In this document: piece after piece, positions 42,033 to 52,289 of the stretch
Layout of the letters: every line of letters begins with the position of its first letter
Numbering within the stretch: position 1 is the stretch's first letter
Position numbers and translations under genes: made by a program
NCBI GenBank assembly: GCA_024403955.1
Contig: JAKSQX010000002.1
Span: 1-64,000 of the forward strand
Direction: 5' to 3'
Length of the DNA: 64,000 nucleotides
Origin: Clostridia bacterium
Lineage (GTDB): Bacteria > Bacillota > Clostridia > Oscillospirales > Acutalibacteraceae
Notes under the pieces: generated by a model
Told to the model about the DNA's origin: nothing
The model's input: the letters and a program-made list of their open reading frames with translations, nothing else
Databases searched by the model: none

Positions 42033-44444
42033 TTACTCTAGATTACAGAGAAGAACGTATTTACAATCATCTTCAGCAATATCCTTGTATTTCATCTTCA
42101 CAAAGGAGAGATAACAAGGGATATCTCCCTTGTTAAATTTAACCGTAGTTTTAATTGTTAAAGGTCCTGATGATGAATCTTTAAGTTGCTCTTTAATATA
42201 TTCCGGATTAAAGAAATTCTGTACCTTTTCTACATCATCCTTAATAATCATCTTTGGAATAAAGCATTCACGCAACCAAGAAATATCGCCCCTTACTGGC
42301 TGGTCTTTGAGATCATCATCACAGTAGATTTGAATGAAGTTATTTACATTGAGATCAAATTCATAGATGAATGAGCAGACATTTGACATAGCAAGTTTAA
42401 TCGTCTCCTCAGCGGCCTTCTGATTGTTTTCTTCAGAGCCAACAGCATTCATCATCTCAACATAGATAAGAGCTCTAAAATCGTTGTGATTAGGATTTGG
42501 GTCAAGTCGAGAAATTGTCATCTTCGCCCACTCATAGTCCTTAGACTTTTTAAGTTTAATACGAAGTTCGGTGATAATCTTTGGTTCATTCTGATAGAAG
42601 GTGGACATTACAGATACCGTTGAGCAACGTCCGAGCACAGATTTCACATCATCTGGATGAACAAACTTATCAACAATACCCGATAGCACCTCATCAAAGT
42701 TCTCACCCTTAAGTGATGCGTCCTCTCCAAATCTCTTATCAGAGACATTTATAAACTCATAGTTTCCAGTGTCGTAGTCAACCTCAATGAGCATACCATC
42801 AAGCATGCCTATAAGTGCTACATACTTAGCAACAGCGTCCTTGTCTGAATCGCTCACAGATATGCCTCTGGACTTTCGAAGCTCTGTTGGAATCTCTTTA
42901 CGTCTATTGCCCTCAAGAAGGTTAGTAAAACGTGCATGAGGGATTGGTTCAGAGTATACATAACCCTGGATAATATCGCAGCCGATTTCCCTTAGAAATG
43001 CAACCTGTGCCCAGTTCTCAATACCCTCTGCAACCGTCTTCATCTCAAGTGCACGAGACATGTTAATAACGCTGGAGATAAGTGCCTTATCACGGGTCAA
43101 GTTCTCACTGTCATCGAAGAACAACTTGTCAAGTTTCAAGGTATCCATTGGAAGGTTCTTCAAAATGTTAAGTGAAGAATAACCGGAACCGAAGTCGTCG
43201 ATTGAGCAAGTGAAACCTGCGGATTTAAGGCTTGTAACAATCTTTCTAAGGATTGCAAGATTTTCAAATACGATACTCTCTGTGAATTCAAGTTCAAGAA
43301 GTCCATCAGGGATGTTGTACTTCTCTTTAATCTTTGTGTAATGCTTTACAAAGTCGATTCTATAGAACTGAAGTCTTGATACATTGACAGAGATTGGAAC
43401 GACCTTTACGCCCTCATCAATCCACTCTCTAATGTTCTTACAGACAGTTTCAAAAATATACTGGTCAAGGTTGATGATAAAGCCGTTCTGTTCAAATAAT
43501 GGAATAAACTTACCAGGTGACATGAAACCTGTCTCTGGGCTATCCCAACGAACGAGTGCCTCCGCACCTACAATCTCACCAGTCGATACCTGATACTTTG
43601 GCTGGAAGAAGGCTTTAAACTCTCCGTTTGAGAGAGCGCTCTCCATGCGCCTTTCAAGTTCCTTCTCAGCGATAACGCGCTCACGAATCTCCTCAGTATA
43701 AAAGGCGATATGGTACTCCGTACTGCCTTTTATTGACTTCTGAGCCATGTTCGCGCGGTCAATCATCTCACTGATTGTGAGTGTATTCGAATCATCGCCA
43801 GTACAATAAATACCTACATAAATCTCTGGTTTATAGTTCTCACGCTGAATTGGTTCAAACCAGCAGATATCGTCAATAATTGAGTATATGCTTTCAACAA
43901 AATCGTTTTTATCTTTATAAGGAATAAGAGCTGTGTAGTTATCTGCAGAAATACGTGCATAGAGGCCGTCTTTGTCCCCTACTGCTTCGCGAATCTTCTG
44001 GGAGATGTACATAAGGAGCTTATCACCAATGTCATAACCAAAGGTGTCGTTAATATACTTGAAGTTTTGAATGTCACCATAAAATACTGCGTAATTAGTC
44101 TCACCAGGGTCAGCGACTCTTGCCTGAGCCTCGCGTAAAAACTTTTCGTAGTTAATACCATTAGTGAGTTTATCAGTATCAATGTACTTGCCGAGATACT
44201 TCTCATAATAATGGATGATGGTGTAGATAATTGTGTAAGCTACGGTGAGATAGCCGAAGGTCATAATTGCATAATTTAAAACCTTCTTGTACATAACCGT
44301 GGCATGTTCCATGTTGTAGAGTGATAATTCAGCAACTACAACAGTCAAAGTGCCAATGCAAAGTACAAGTGCAATTATCAAAAATATCTTCAGTCTTCTT
44401 ACACTTTTTTCTGTTGCAACACCCTTGTTCCCTTTTTTGTTCAT
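42033..44444 (-). CDS. Membrane EAL phosphodiesterase with degenerate GGDEF and PAS-like tail
   Basis: Predicted c-di-GMP phosphodiesterase, 803 residues. Two N-terminal helices (about 17-38 and 55-77), then a GGDEF domain whose signature is degraded (SADNY in place of GGDEF), so it should not make c-di-GMP. An EAL domain follows (about 255-510) with EALVRW, ISVNVS, ELEFTES, DDFGSGYSSLN, KLDKLF and VAEGIE all intact. The C-terminus (about 540-803) holds two PAS-like sensor segments, an uncommon position after EAL. It is divergent from a second EAL gene at 44639. Confidence 0.9.
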   Translation of the reverse strand: MNKKGNKGVATEKSVRRLKIFLIIALVLCIGTLTVVVAELSLYNMEHATVMYKKVLNYAIMTFGYLTVAYTIIYTIIHYYEKYLGKYIDTDKLTNGINYEKFLREAQARVADPGETNYAVFYGDIQNFKYINDTFGYDIGDKLLMYISQKIREAVGDKDGLYARISADNYTALIPYKDKNDFVESIYSIIDDICWFEPIQRENYKPEIYVGIYCTGDDSNTLTISEMIDRANMAQKSIKGSTEYHIAFYTEEIRERVIAEKELERRMESALSNGEFKAFFQPKYQVSTGEIVGAEALVRWDSPETGFMSPGKFIPLFEQNGFIINLDQYIFETVCKNIREWIDEGVKVVPISVNVSRLQFYRIDFVKHYTKIKEKYNIPDGLLELEFTESIVFENLAILRKIVTSLKSAGFTCSIDDFGSGYSSLNILKNLPMDTLKLDKLFFDDSENLTRDKALISSVINMSRALEMKTVAEGIENWAQVAFLREIGCDIIQGYVYSEPIPHARFTNLLEGNRRKEIPTELRKSRGISVSDSDKDAVAKYVALIGMLDGMLIEVDYDTGNYEFINVSDKRFGEDASLKGENFDEVLSGIVDKFVHPDDVKSVLGRCSTVSVMSTFYQNEPKIITELRIKLKKSKDYEWAKMTISRLDPNPNHNDFRALIYVEMMNAVGSEENNQKAAEETIKLAMSNVCSFIYEFDLNVNNFIQIYCDDDLKDQPVRGDISWLRECFIPKMIIKDDVEKVQNFFNPEYIKEQLKDSSSGPLTIKTTVKFNKGDIPCYLSFVKMKYKDIAEDDCKYVLLCNLE

Positions 44445-44638
44445 TGGGCATTCTCCTTAAAAAACACTAAAAACGAAGTCATTTTTTATCAAAATATAAC
44501 AAAATAATTCTACCAAACTCTAAAGTCAATGTCAATTTATAATAATAAATATCTTTTATAATAATATAATTTATAGTGTACTTTCATCAACTATGTTGAT
44601 ATAATATATTTGTATTTTTATGTGGAGAGGTAGTATCT

Positions 44639-47600
44639 ATGCCCGTTAAGAAAAAGATAAAACTCCTAGAGCGTGATAGCATTAGGACCATATTTTTAGC
44701 CGCGCTCTTTGTGTTTGCTTACTTTTTAATTTTGATTTACACCTACAATAGCTTGACACAGACTGCGCAGAACGACATTGTGAAGGCAACTTCAAATGCC
44801 GCAACCAGTCTCTCGAGAATCATTGAGGCCGACAGGGCTCAAATCGATTCCGTAGCTGCCGAGTTATCTGTAAAAGCTCCTGATCTTAGAGTTGACAACT
44901 CATTCTACAATGAGGAAATGATTCAATACCTTGCCTCTGTAAAACCAGAAGATAGCGTAATGCTCAGTTTCTTCTACAAGGATGCGAAATTCATAACCTC
45001 CCTTGGTCAAAGTGGCGAAATATCAAGCATTGATGATTTTGAATCTCATCTCTCTGATTCCGAAGTCTTTACTGCCAATGTTGCAAAGGAAATCAACGGC
45101 AACTTCGTTCACTATTATAGAAAGATAGTGGATGAGAATGGTGAACTCCTTGGATATCTCACGGGCACATATGACTACACAGATACTCTTGCACGTTGCT
45201 ACTCCACATCAAGCGACATCAAAGATCTCCACGACGTTATCTTTAATTCAAACGGGCAGATAATTGTATGTTCAAATACCGAAGGTTCACAACTCGAGGG
45301 CGTTGAAAACCTTTACAAATTCCTTCAGCACAACAAATACGGTGGAACACTTCCAGATGCTAAGAATCCACTTAATACCGCTGTAGTAAATACATACGTC
45401 TCAGATACTTATAAGTACGTTGTTGCTATCTCTCCTGTAAATGGCGTTAACGATATCTACATCGCTCATATTATGCCATCAAGCGCAATGTACGCAGATA
45501 CAGGCAAGCTCATCTTATTCATGATCCTTGCTACATTCCTATTCTTCTTTGTTCTTGTTGTCATCGCATACCGTTACTACAAGAACATCACTGAGACATC
45601 TAACCGTATCAAGTCAATTGCATTTACCGATCCTCTTACTGGTTATGCAAACTACGCTAAATTCAAAGAGGACGTTGAAGCCCTATTAAAGGAAGACCCC
45701 GAAAAGAAACGTTACATGGGTTGTCTTGACCTCGTAGGTTTCCGTTACATCAACGATGCTTTCGGTTACGATGCAGGTGATGAGATCCTCATCCAGGTTA
45801 CTCATGAGATTAATGACCTTCTTGATAGAGATGGCGAACTCTTTGCACGTCTCTCAGGTGATAAATATGTAATCCTCACATCTCGTGATTTCAGCGATAT
45901 CGACAACGAGATGTTTATCAACAAACTTTCAGACCGTATCAGTTCAATCGGACCTCTTGCTAAATCACATATCCGACTTGAGGTTCAGATGGGCTTCTAT
46001 GAGATTAGGCCAGAGGACATCAATGACCTCTCTGTAAACGCTCTCTACGACCGTTGTCTCATGGCTCTTCTCACAATTGAACACACAGATTCTGGCGTTG
46101 CGCTTTACGACGAATCTATCTACAATGAGCAGCTCGAGCGTAAGGACATTGAGTCCCGCATGCACCAAGCTCTTAAAGATGGTGAATTCCGCGTATACGT
46201 TCAGCCTAAATATAGAACTAACAACGGAAAACTTGCTGCCGGTGAGGCTCTCATTCGTTGGGTTGATCCTAACAAGGGCATCGTCCCTCCTATCAAGTTC
46301 ATCCCACTCTTCGAGCAGAACCGTTTTGTTCACGATATAGACCTCTACGTTATGGAGGTTATCTCCAGATTCCAGAGAATGCGTCTCAACGAGGGACTCC
46401 CTGTTGTACCTATCTCACTCAACATCTCACCTGTTGAAATTACAATGCCTGGATTCCGTGATTCCTACATCAGCATTAAAGAAAAGTATGACATCCCTGA
46501 CAAACTCATTGAGCTCGAGTTTACGGAAGGTATCTTCTTTGATAATGAAGTACTCTTCAAAGACGTTATCACAGACTTCCACAACCACGGCTTCACATGC
46601 TCAATGGATGACTTTGGTTCAGGTTATTCATCACTTAACATTCTTAAAGACTTGCCAGTTGATACACTTAAACTCGACAAGCTCTTCTTCAGAGAGAGTG
46701 ACAACACAGCACGCGACCGTTCAATCATCCGTTCAGTTGTTGCTATGGCCCGCTCCCTCAACATTAAAACTGTAGCCGAAGGTGTTGAGACTCTCGACGT
46801 AGTAGACTTCCTTAAACTCATCGGTTGTACACTTATCCAGGGTTATATCTACTCAAAGCCTCTTCCACTTACAGAGTTCGAAGAGAAACTCAACACTGAG
46901 AGCATCGACACAGATGATGAATTTGAACTTGACTTCGATAAATTCGAAGTAGTTCCACTCGACATGCCTCTCGCAAACAGTATCGACGATACTCTTCGTA
47001 GAACATATGCAGCTATCCTTGAGATTAACGCAGGTGGCAACCTCTATCATATGTACTACCCTGGCGATAGTGATGTAAAATTTGATGTTGTCCCAGAACG
47101 TGGCTTCTATGCTAGCTTCTGTGATGACATCATTCCTAAATATGTTCATCCTAAGGATCTTGAGCACATCAAGAACATATTGAACCCTATAAACCTCACT
47201 GCTCATTTCAAGAAGAACAAAGAGCTCGATGTTGAGTATAGGCATATGCGTAAAGATGGCTCATACTCCTGGATGAAACTTCACGTTATCAAAGCTTCCG
47301 GTGGTCGCTCAGACAGCCAAATCTTCTTCGGTTACTTCAATGTAATCGATGATTACAAAGAAACTGAAGAGAGCTTGAATGTAGCTCAAAACCGTTTCTC
47401 GGCTGCATACAACAACTTGAACGGTGTTGTATTCGAGCTTGATATCAATACTGGTAAATGTGATGTACTTGAAACTCACTCAAATCTTCTCGCAGCAGTA
47501 AAAGATGTTCACGAGTATGACCAGCTCTTTGGATTCATTATGGAGCTTCTCCTCCATCCTGATTACAAGCAGACTCTCTTGAACTACTGCACACTTGATT

Positions 47601-48619
47601 ATCTTCGTTCTCACTTCACCACAAGTGCGAACCAGCCTTCACATACAGTTGAAGTTCAGGCTAAGCCTTCAAGAAAAGTTAGCAGATACAACTTCTATCG
47701 TGCTACATTCTCCGCACAGGCTGACCCTAACAAGATTCTTCTCACTGTCGAAGATATTACAGAAATCAAGGCAAAGGAAGCTGCTACTTCTCTCCGCAAT
47801 CAGATTACAGATGCTGCATTTGCTAATACATATGAACGAATCAGTATCATCAATCTTGATAAAGACTTGTTCACATTGGCTGTATACCCTGTATCCGGAA
47901 GACGCAAAGCTAATATCACCGAAGGTAAGTACTCACTTAGCTTCAACAATATGTTGGATACATTGCTTTATCCTGACGATCGTGAGAATGCCATTCAAAT
48001 GACTTCTCTTGAAAGCCTCACAACTTTCTATGAGGACACAACAACAAACGAGTTTAAGGCAATCTTTAGAGAGAAAGCTCCTGACAGTGACACCCGCTAC
48101 GAGTGGAAAGAATCTCTTATTATTTCTGCCCCACACGAGTATGGACAGGATCGCTTAGTCTATGTTTTTGTTAGAAACATCGATGACATTCGCACAACCG
48201 AGCAGAATCTCAATGAGTTTGCACACAGACTTAGCTACTCACTTGCTATGTTTGATTATGCGTACTCTGTAGACTGCAACACAGAGAAGGTTGAGATTAT
48301 CGGTGGCCTCAAATTTGATACTGATATCTTTGGACAAGAGGACATCACATATCAGGATGTTTCAACCATCGTAAAGAACTCAGTAATTGCCGAGTCAGAT
48401 CAGGCTTCATTTAGACGCCTCTCCTACCTCGACGAACTCTCTGAGCACTTTAAGACACATCAGGCAACCCTCACAAAATCATTTAAGTCAATTGAAAGCG
48501 ACAATAAGATTGTTGAAATCACAATCATCTATGGCGCAAGAGAAGAAAAACTTACTTTCTTCGTACGCCAGCTCGATAAGAACATCTTTTCGACTGATAG
48601 CTATGAGGGCAACAACTAA
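44639..48619 (+). CDS. Large Cache-GGDEF-EAL-PAS signalling protein (1326 aa)
   Basis: Membrane signalling protein. Helix at about 20-41, an extracytoplasmic Cache-like sensor (about 45-285), a second helix (about 290-315), a degraded GGDEF domain (SGDKY) and an intact EAL domain with EALIRW, ISLNIS, ELEFTEG, DDFGSGYSSLN, KLDKLF and VAEGVE (about 500-750). Three or so PAS-like modules (about 780-1320) then follow. It is therefore probably a phosphodiesterase controlled by an outside ligand. The EAL part closely resembles that of the divergent neighbour, suggesting duplication with different sensors. A weak TATAAT lies at 44600. Confidence 0.9.
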   Translation: MPVKKKIKLLERDSIRTIFLAALFVFAYFLILIYTYNSLTQTAQNDIVKATSNAATSLSRIIEADRAQIDSVAAELSVKAPDLRVDNSFYNEEMIQYLASVKPEDSVMLSFFYKDAKFITSLGQSGEISSIDDFESHLSDSEVFTANVAKEINGNFVHYYRKIVDENGELLGYLTGTYDYTDTLARCYSTSSDIKDLHDVIFNSNGQIIVCSNTEGSQLEGVENLYKFLQHNKYGGTLPDAKNPLNTAVVNTYVSDTYKYVVAISPVNGVNDIYIAHIMPSSAMYADTGKLILFMILATFLFFFVLVVIAYRYYKNITETSNRIKSIAFTDPLTGYANYAKFKEDVEALLKEDPEKKRYMGCLDLVGFRYINDAFGYDAGDEILIQVTHEINDLLDRDGELFARLSGDKYVILTSRDFSDIDNEMFINKLSDRISSIGPLAKSHIRLEVQMGFYEIRPEDINDLSVNALYDRCLMALLTIEHTDSGVALYDESIYNEQLERKDIESRMHQALKDGEFRVYVQPKYRTNNGKLAAGEALIRWVDPNKGIVPPIKFIPLFEQNRFVHDIDLYVMEVISRFQRMRLNEGLPVVPISLNISPVEITMPGFRDSYISIKEKYDIPDKLIELEFTEGIFFDNEVLFKDVITDFHNHGFTCSMDDFGSGYSSLNILKDLPVDTLKLDKLFFRESDNTARDRSIIRSVVAMARSLNIKTVAEGVETLDVVDFLKLIGCTLIQGYIYSKPLPLTEFEEKLNTESIDTDDEFELDFDKFEVVPLDMPLANSIDDTLRRTYAAILEINAGGNLYHMYYPGDSDVKFDVVPERGFYASFCDDIIPKYVHPKDLEHIKNILNPINLTAHFKKNKELDVEYRHMRKDGSYSWMKLHVIKASGGRSDSQIFFGYFNVIDDYKETEESLNVAQNRFSAAYNNLNGVVFELDINTGKCDVLETHSNLLAAVKDVHEYDQLFGFIMELLLHPDYKQTLLNYCTLDYLRSHFTTSANQPSHTVEVQAKPSRKVSRYNFYRATFSAQADPNKILLTVEDITEIKAKEAATSLRNQITDAAFANTYERISIINLDKDLFTLAVYPVSGRRKANITEGKYSLSFNNMLDTLLYPDDRENAIQMTSLESLTTFYEDTTTNEFKAIFREKAPDSDTRYEWKESLIISAPHEYGQDRLVYVFVRNIDDIRTTEQNLNEFAHRLSYSLAMFDYAYSVDCNTEKVEIIGGLKFDTDIFGQEDITYQDVSTIVKNSVIAESDQASFRRLSYLDELSEHFKTHQATLTKSFKSIESDNKIVEITIIYGAREEKLTFFVRQLDKNIFSTDSYEGNN

Positions 48620-48678
48620 TTACACAACTAATTACTAATTAGTTTATAAAAAATTTATTTATAAGGAGAAATATCACC

Positions 48679-49077
48679 ATGGCAGAAAAGAAAGGCATTA
48701 TTGCAGAATTTAAAGAGTTTATCTCACGTGGCAACGTTATGGACCTCGCTGTAGGCGTAGTTATCGGCGGTGCTTTCACAGCAATCGTTAACGCTCTCAT
48801 CGAAAGCGTTATCAACCCAATCATCACACTCATCGCTGGTAAGGCAGATTTTGCTGAACTCACAGTTGGTTTATTCCCAATCGGTGTTCTCATCAGCGCT
48901 ATTATCAACTTCATTCTCATCTCTCTTGTAGTATTCCTCATGGTTAAGTTTGTAAACAAGCTTAAGGATAAGACAGAAAAGAAAGCTGAGGAAGAGCCTG
49001 CAGAAGAAGAGCCAGCTGCTCCAACAGAGGCTGAACTCTTAACTGAGATCCGTGATCTCCTTGCAAAGAAGAAATAA
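48679..49077 (+). CDS. mscL: Large-conductance mechanosensitive channel MscL
   Basis: Osmotic safety valve of 132 residues. Begins with an amphipathic helix (IIAEFKEFISRGNVMDLAVG), then TM1 (VGVVIGGAFTAIVNALI), a loop and TM2 (ISAIINFILISLVVFLMVKF). The C-terminal cytoplasmic bundle contains a Glu/Ala/Pro repeat (EEEPAEEEPAAP) before TEAELLTEIRDLL. AAGGAG precedes the ATG. It lies 19 bases ahead of the LarC-like gene and may be co-transcribed with it. Confidence 0.96.
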   Translation: MAEKKGIIAEFKEFISRGNVMDLAVGVVIGGAFTAIVNALIESVINPIITLIAGKADFAELTVGLFPIGVLISAIINFILISLVVFLMVKFVNKLKDKTEKKAEEEPAEEEPAAPTEAELLTEIRDLLAKKK

Positions 49078-49096
49078 TAGAAACGAGATTTAATTT

Positions 49097-50200
49097 ATGA
49101 AGACACTTTATTTTGATTGTGCCTGTGGCGCTGCCGGCGACATGATTTCGGCTGCCCTCTTCGAACTCATCGAAGACAAAGAGGGCTTCCTTAAGGAAAT
49201 CAACGGTGCCGGTATACCACACGTCAGTGTGGAGGCCGTGCCAAGCGTTAAGCAGGGTGTTACCGGCACTCATTTTAAAGTAGAAATAAATGGTGAAGAA
49301 GAGGAAGCAGCCACCTTAATCGACGGCAGCGAAAATGAACCTTCAGCTCTTGAATCAGTTCATAGACACCACCATCATCACCACTCAACACTTGAAGATA
49401 TCACAGACGTCATCGACTCACTTGATATTCCTGATAGAGTTCGTATTGACGCCATCAATGTTTATAAACTCATTGCCGAGGCTGAAGGACAGGTTCACGG
49501 CGCCACTCCGAGCGAAGTTCACTTCCACGAAGTTGGCACACTTGACGCGGTTGCAGATGTCATATGCGTCTGCCTCGCTATTAGCAAGCTAAATCCTGAC
49601 CTCGTCATGGCCTCACCAGTAAACACTGGCTTCGGCAAAGTTAAGTGTGCCCATGGCATACTCCCAGTGCCAGCTCCTGCAACCGCTCTCCTTCTCCGCG
49701 AGGTTCCAATTTACAGTGGAAACGTCGAAGGTGAACTTTGCACACCTACTGGCGCCGCCCTTATCAAATACTTTGTTTCAAAGTATGGCTCACTCCCTAC
49801 CATCACAATGGAAAAGATTGGCTACGGTATGGGCACCAAGGACTTTGAGATTCCAAACTGCGTTCGCGCAATCATCGGTGAGACTGAAGTTGTTATAGAC
49901 GAGGCCCCACTCAAGATTCGCCATCCAGTTTCTCACACTGAGGAGCAGAAGAAGATTATCATGAATCGTCTCTCCCGTGTTATTGGACATCTCGAGTCAA
50001 TCAAGCGCATGGTTGAGGACAACCGTGATGCTGATGACATACTCATTCAGCTCTCCGCAGTTGAATCATCGATCAACTCGGTTAGCCGCGTCATCATCAA
50101 GTCGCACTTCAAGCATGCTATCAATCACGCCGTCGGTTCCGGCAAAGAAGAAGACCTCGAATCCGTCTACGGCCTAATTGACAAATTCTTAAAGAAATAA
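49097..50200 (+). CDS. larC: LarC-type N-terminal region fused to a CsoR/RcnR-like domain
   Basis: The protein has 367 residues. Residues 1 to about 262 match the first half of LarC, the CTP-dependent nickel insertase for the nickel-pincer cofactor (YFDCACGAAGDMISAALFE; His-rich HRHHHHHH at 89-96; EVHFHEVGTLDAVAD; CAHGILPVPAPAT; GELCTPTGAAL; GYGMGTKDFE). The usual LarC2 half, which binds CTP, is absent. Instead residues about 279-367 read like a CsoR/RcnR/FrmR repressor: SHTEEQKK, MNRLSRVIGHLESIKRM, DILIQLSAVESSINSV, KSHFKHAI, EEDLESVYGLIDKF. H280 and H337 align with nickel ligands His3 and His60 of RcnR; its Cys35 is replaced (Ala312). No larA, larB or larE lies nearby. Confidence 0.88.
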   Translation: MKTLYFDCACGAAGDMISAALFELIEDKEGFLKEINGAGIPHVSVEAVPSVKQGVTGTHFKVEINGEEEEAATLIDGSENEPSALESVHRHHHHHHSTLEDITDVIDSLDIPDRVRIDAINVYKLIAEAEGQVHGATPSEVHFHEVGTLDAVADVICVCLAISKLNPDLVMASPVNTGFGKVKCAHGILPVPAPATALLLREVPIYSGNVEGELCTPTGAALIKYFVSKYGSLPTITMEKIGYGMGTKDFEIPNCVRAIIGETEVVIDEAPLKIRHPVSHTEEQKKIIMNRLSRVIGHLESIKRMVEDNRDADDILIQLSAVESSINSVSRVIIKSHFKHAINHAVGSGKEEDLESVYGLIDKFLKK

Positions 50201-50202
50201 GA

Positions 50203-50236
50203 AAAGCCACTAGCAACAACTGCTAGTGGCTTTAAT
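50203..50236 (+). terminator. Bidirectional terminator
   Basis: AAAGCCACTAGCA pairs with TGCTAGTGGCTTT around ACAAC; T-rich on both sides. It ends the LarC-like gene and the convergent oxidoreductase operon. Confidence 0.85.
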
Positions 50237-50250
50237 TTTATTCTAATATC

Positions 50251-52275
50251 TTAGAACTTTTTTCTCATTGCGCCTGTTGGACAAGCATCTACGCACTTAC
50301 CGCAAGTAGCGCAGTAAGCAGCTGCTTCGATCTTAGAGAACATTGGGTTGATAGTTGTGTTGAATCCACGGTTATAGAGACCGATGAATGTCTTCTTCGC
50401 TACCTCTTCACAAGTTCTGTAGCAAAGTCCGCAGAGAACACACTTATTAGGGTTGTGCTCAATAACGTCAGCGATTTCAATGAAATCTCTCTTATGAACT
50501 TCACCAGGGAACTTAGAAGGCTCTACGTCGAACCAGTTAGCGTACTTGATGAGACGGCAGTCATAGTAGTCATGACAACCACACTCAAGACAACGAGAAG
50601 CTTCCTTACGAGCTGTCTCTTCAGAGAAACCGAAGTAGATAGGCTTGAAGTTGTTCTTTCTCTCTGCTGGAGAGAGACCTGGCATCTCTGCTCTATCCTG
50701 CTTCTCACGATCCTCGAAGTCAGCCTCTGTCTTCTCATCCTGAACGTAGTAAGGAGCCTTATAGCGAACCTCTGCACCCTCAAGGTAGTTGTTGATGCAG
50801 AAAGCAGCCTTAGCAGCTTCGCCGATAGCAGCGATAGCGATGCCAGCGCCCTTATTTGTAACGTCACCAGCAGCAAATACGTTTTCGATATTTGTGCGGA
50901 ATGTCATCTCGTCAGCAACGATTGTACCCTTCTTAGTAAGTTCAACACCGTTTACGCCTTCACAGTTTGCAACCTGACCGATAGCCATGATTACGTTGTC
51001 AAGCTTGATGTCTTCTGTCTTACCTTCAACAGGTACTGGAGAACGACGACCTGATGCATCTGGCTCACCGAGTTCCATAATCTGGAGCTTCATGTTGAGA
51101 GCATCGCCGTCTTTTGTGATTTCGATTGGGTTGGTGAGGAACTTGAAGATTACGCCCTCTTCCTCAGCCTCTTCGATTTCGATATCAGCTGCAGGCATCT
51201 CGTTTCTTGTACGACGGTAAATTACATATACCTCTTCAGCACCGAGACGAACAGCAGTACGGCATGCGTCCATAGCTGTGTTACCACCGCCGCAAACTGC
51301 AACACGCTTGCCGATTTCTGGAGTCTCACCAAGACCGAGCTTACCGAGGAAGTTAATACCACCGATAACGCCGTCGAGGTCCTCACCAGGAACTCTCATT
51401 GGAACTGAAGTCCAAGCACCGATTGCAAGCAATACTGCATCGTATGTCTTTGTGATCTCGTCGAACTGGATGTCCTTGCCAAGTTTAACGTTGTTCTTCA
51501 TAAGGACGCCAGCCTCTTCGATGATAGCGATTTCCTCATCGAGTACTTCCTTAGGAAGTCTGTACTGAGGGATACCGTAGCGGAGCATACCGCCCATCTT
51601 TGGCTGCTGATCAAAAATAGTTACAGCGTGGCCATACTCACGGAGTTTGAATGCTGCTGTAAGACCAGCAGGACCACCACCGATGATAGCAACGCGCTTA
51701 CCTGTGTCAGCGCCAGTTTCAATCTTATACTTATTACCAGAAGCAAGTACCTTATCAGCAGCAAAAGCCTTGAGGAAAGCGATTGAGATAGGTTCCTCAA
51801 CGAGCTGACGGCGGCAAGCGTCCTCACATGGATGAGGGCAAACACGGCCGATTGATGCTGGAAGTGGGAATGCTTCATAAATTGTAGATACAGCCTCAAA
51901 GTACTTACCGTCTTTGATCTCGTTAACGTACTTCTGGCAGTCTGTACCTGCAGGGCAGTTGAGCTTACATGGGCCACGGCAGTCGCCTGTGTGGTCAGAA
52001 AGAAGAAGCTCAAAAGCGGTCTTTCTAGCACGGATTACACGTGGTGTATCTGTGTGAACTACGTAGCCTTCCATTGGCTTTGCTGAGCAAGATCTAAGGA
52101 GCTTTGGAACGCCCTCAACCTCAACTACGCAAACACCGCAAGCGCCGTAGATAGCTGTATTTTCTGCAAAACAGAGAGTAGGAATTTCAACGCCAGCTCT
52201 AGTTGCAGATGAGAGTATAGTTTCACCGTCTTCAGCGATTACTTCTACACCATCAATAGTGTACTTAATTGACAT
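50251..52275 (-). CDS. GltD/NfnB-like flavoprotein with added iron-sulfur domains
   Basis: Third gene of an oxidoreductase operon, 674 residues. An N-terminal [2Fe-2S] ferredoxin (about 1-85, CFAENTAIYGACGVC) is followed by a NuoG-like Cys region (DHTGDCRGPCKLNCPAGTDC) and GltD-type Cys (CPHPCEDAC). A two-dinucleotide flavoprotein comes next, with FAD loop IGGGPAGLTAAFKL and NAD(P) loop CGGGNTAMDACR. The C-terminus (from about 575) carries more Cys clusters: CLECGCHDYYDC, CVLCGLCYRTC and CATCGKCVDACP. With NuoE- and NuoF-like partners this matches the Sporomusa-type Nfn (StnABC) pattern, suggesting exchange among NADH, NADPH and ferredoxin. Confidence 0.88.
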   Translation of the reverse strand: MSIKYTIDGVEVIAEDGETILSSATRAGVEIPTLCFAENTAIYGACGVCVVEVEGVPKLLRSCSAKPMEGYVVHTDTPRVIRARKTAFELLLSDHTGDCRGPCKLNCPAGTDCQKYVNEIKDGKYFEAVSTIYEAFPLPASIGRVCPHPCEDACRRQLVEEPISIAFLKAFAADKVLASGNKYKIETGADTGKRVAIIGGGPAGLTAAFKLREYGHAVTIFDQQPKMGGMLRYGIPQYRLPKEVLDEEIAIIEEAGVLMKNNVKLGKDIQFDEITKTYDAVLLAIGAWTSVPMRVPGEDLDGVIGGINFLGKLGLGETPEIGKRVAVCGGGNTAMDACRTAVRLGAEEVYVIYRRTRNEMPAADIEIEEAEEEGVIFKFLTNPIEITKDGDALNMKLQIMELGEPDASGRRSPVPVEGKTEDIKLDNVIMAIGQVANCEGVNGVELTKKGTIVADEMTFRTNIENVFAAGDVTNKGAGIAIAAIGEAAKAAFCINNYLEGAEVRYKAPYYVQDEKTEADFEDREKQDRAEMPGLSPAERKNNFKPIYFGFSEETARKEASRCLECGCHDYYDCRLIKYANWFDVEPSKFPGEVHKRDFIEIADVIEHNPNKCVLCGLCYRTCEEVAKKTFIGLYNRGFNTTINPMFSKIEAAAYCATCGKCVDACPTGAMRKKF

Positions 52276-52289
52276 CTAAATTCCCTCCC

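Noticed and set aside
49379..49384. Run of His codons in the LarC-like gene as an artificial tag or repeat expansion
   Set aside because: His-rich segments at this place are normal in LarC proteins.
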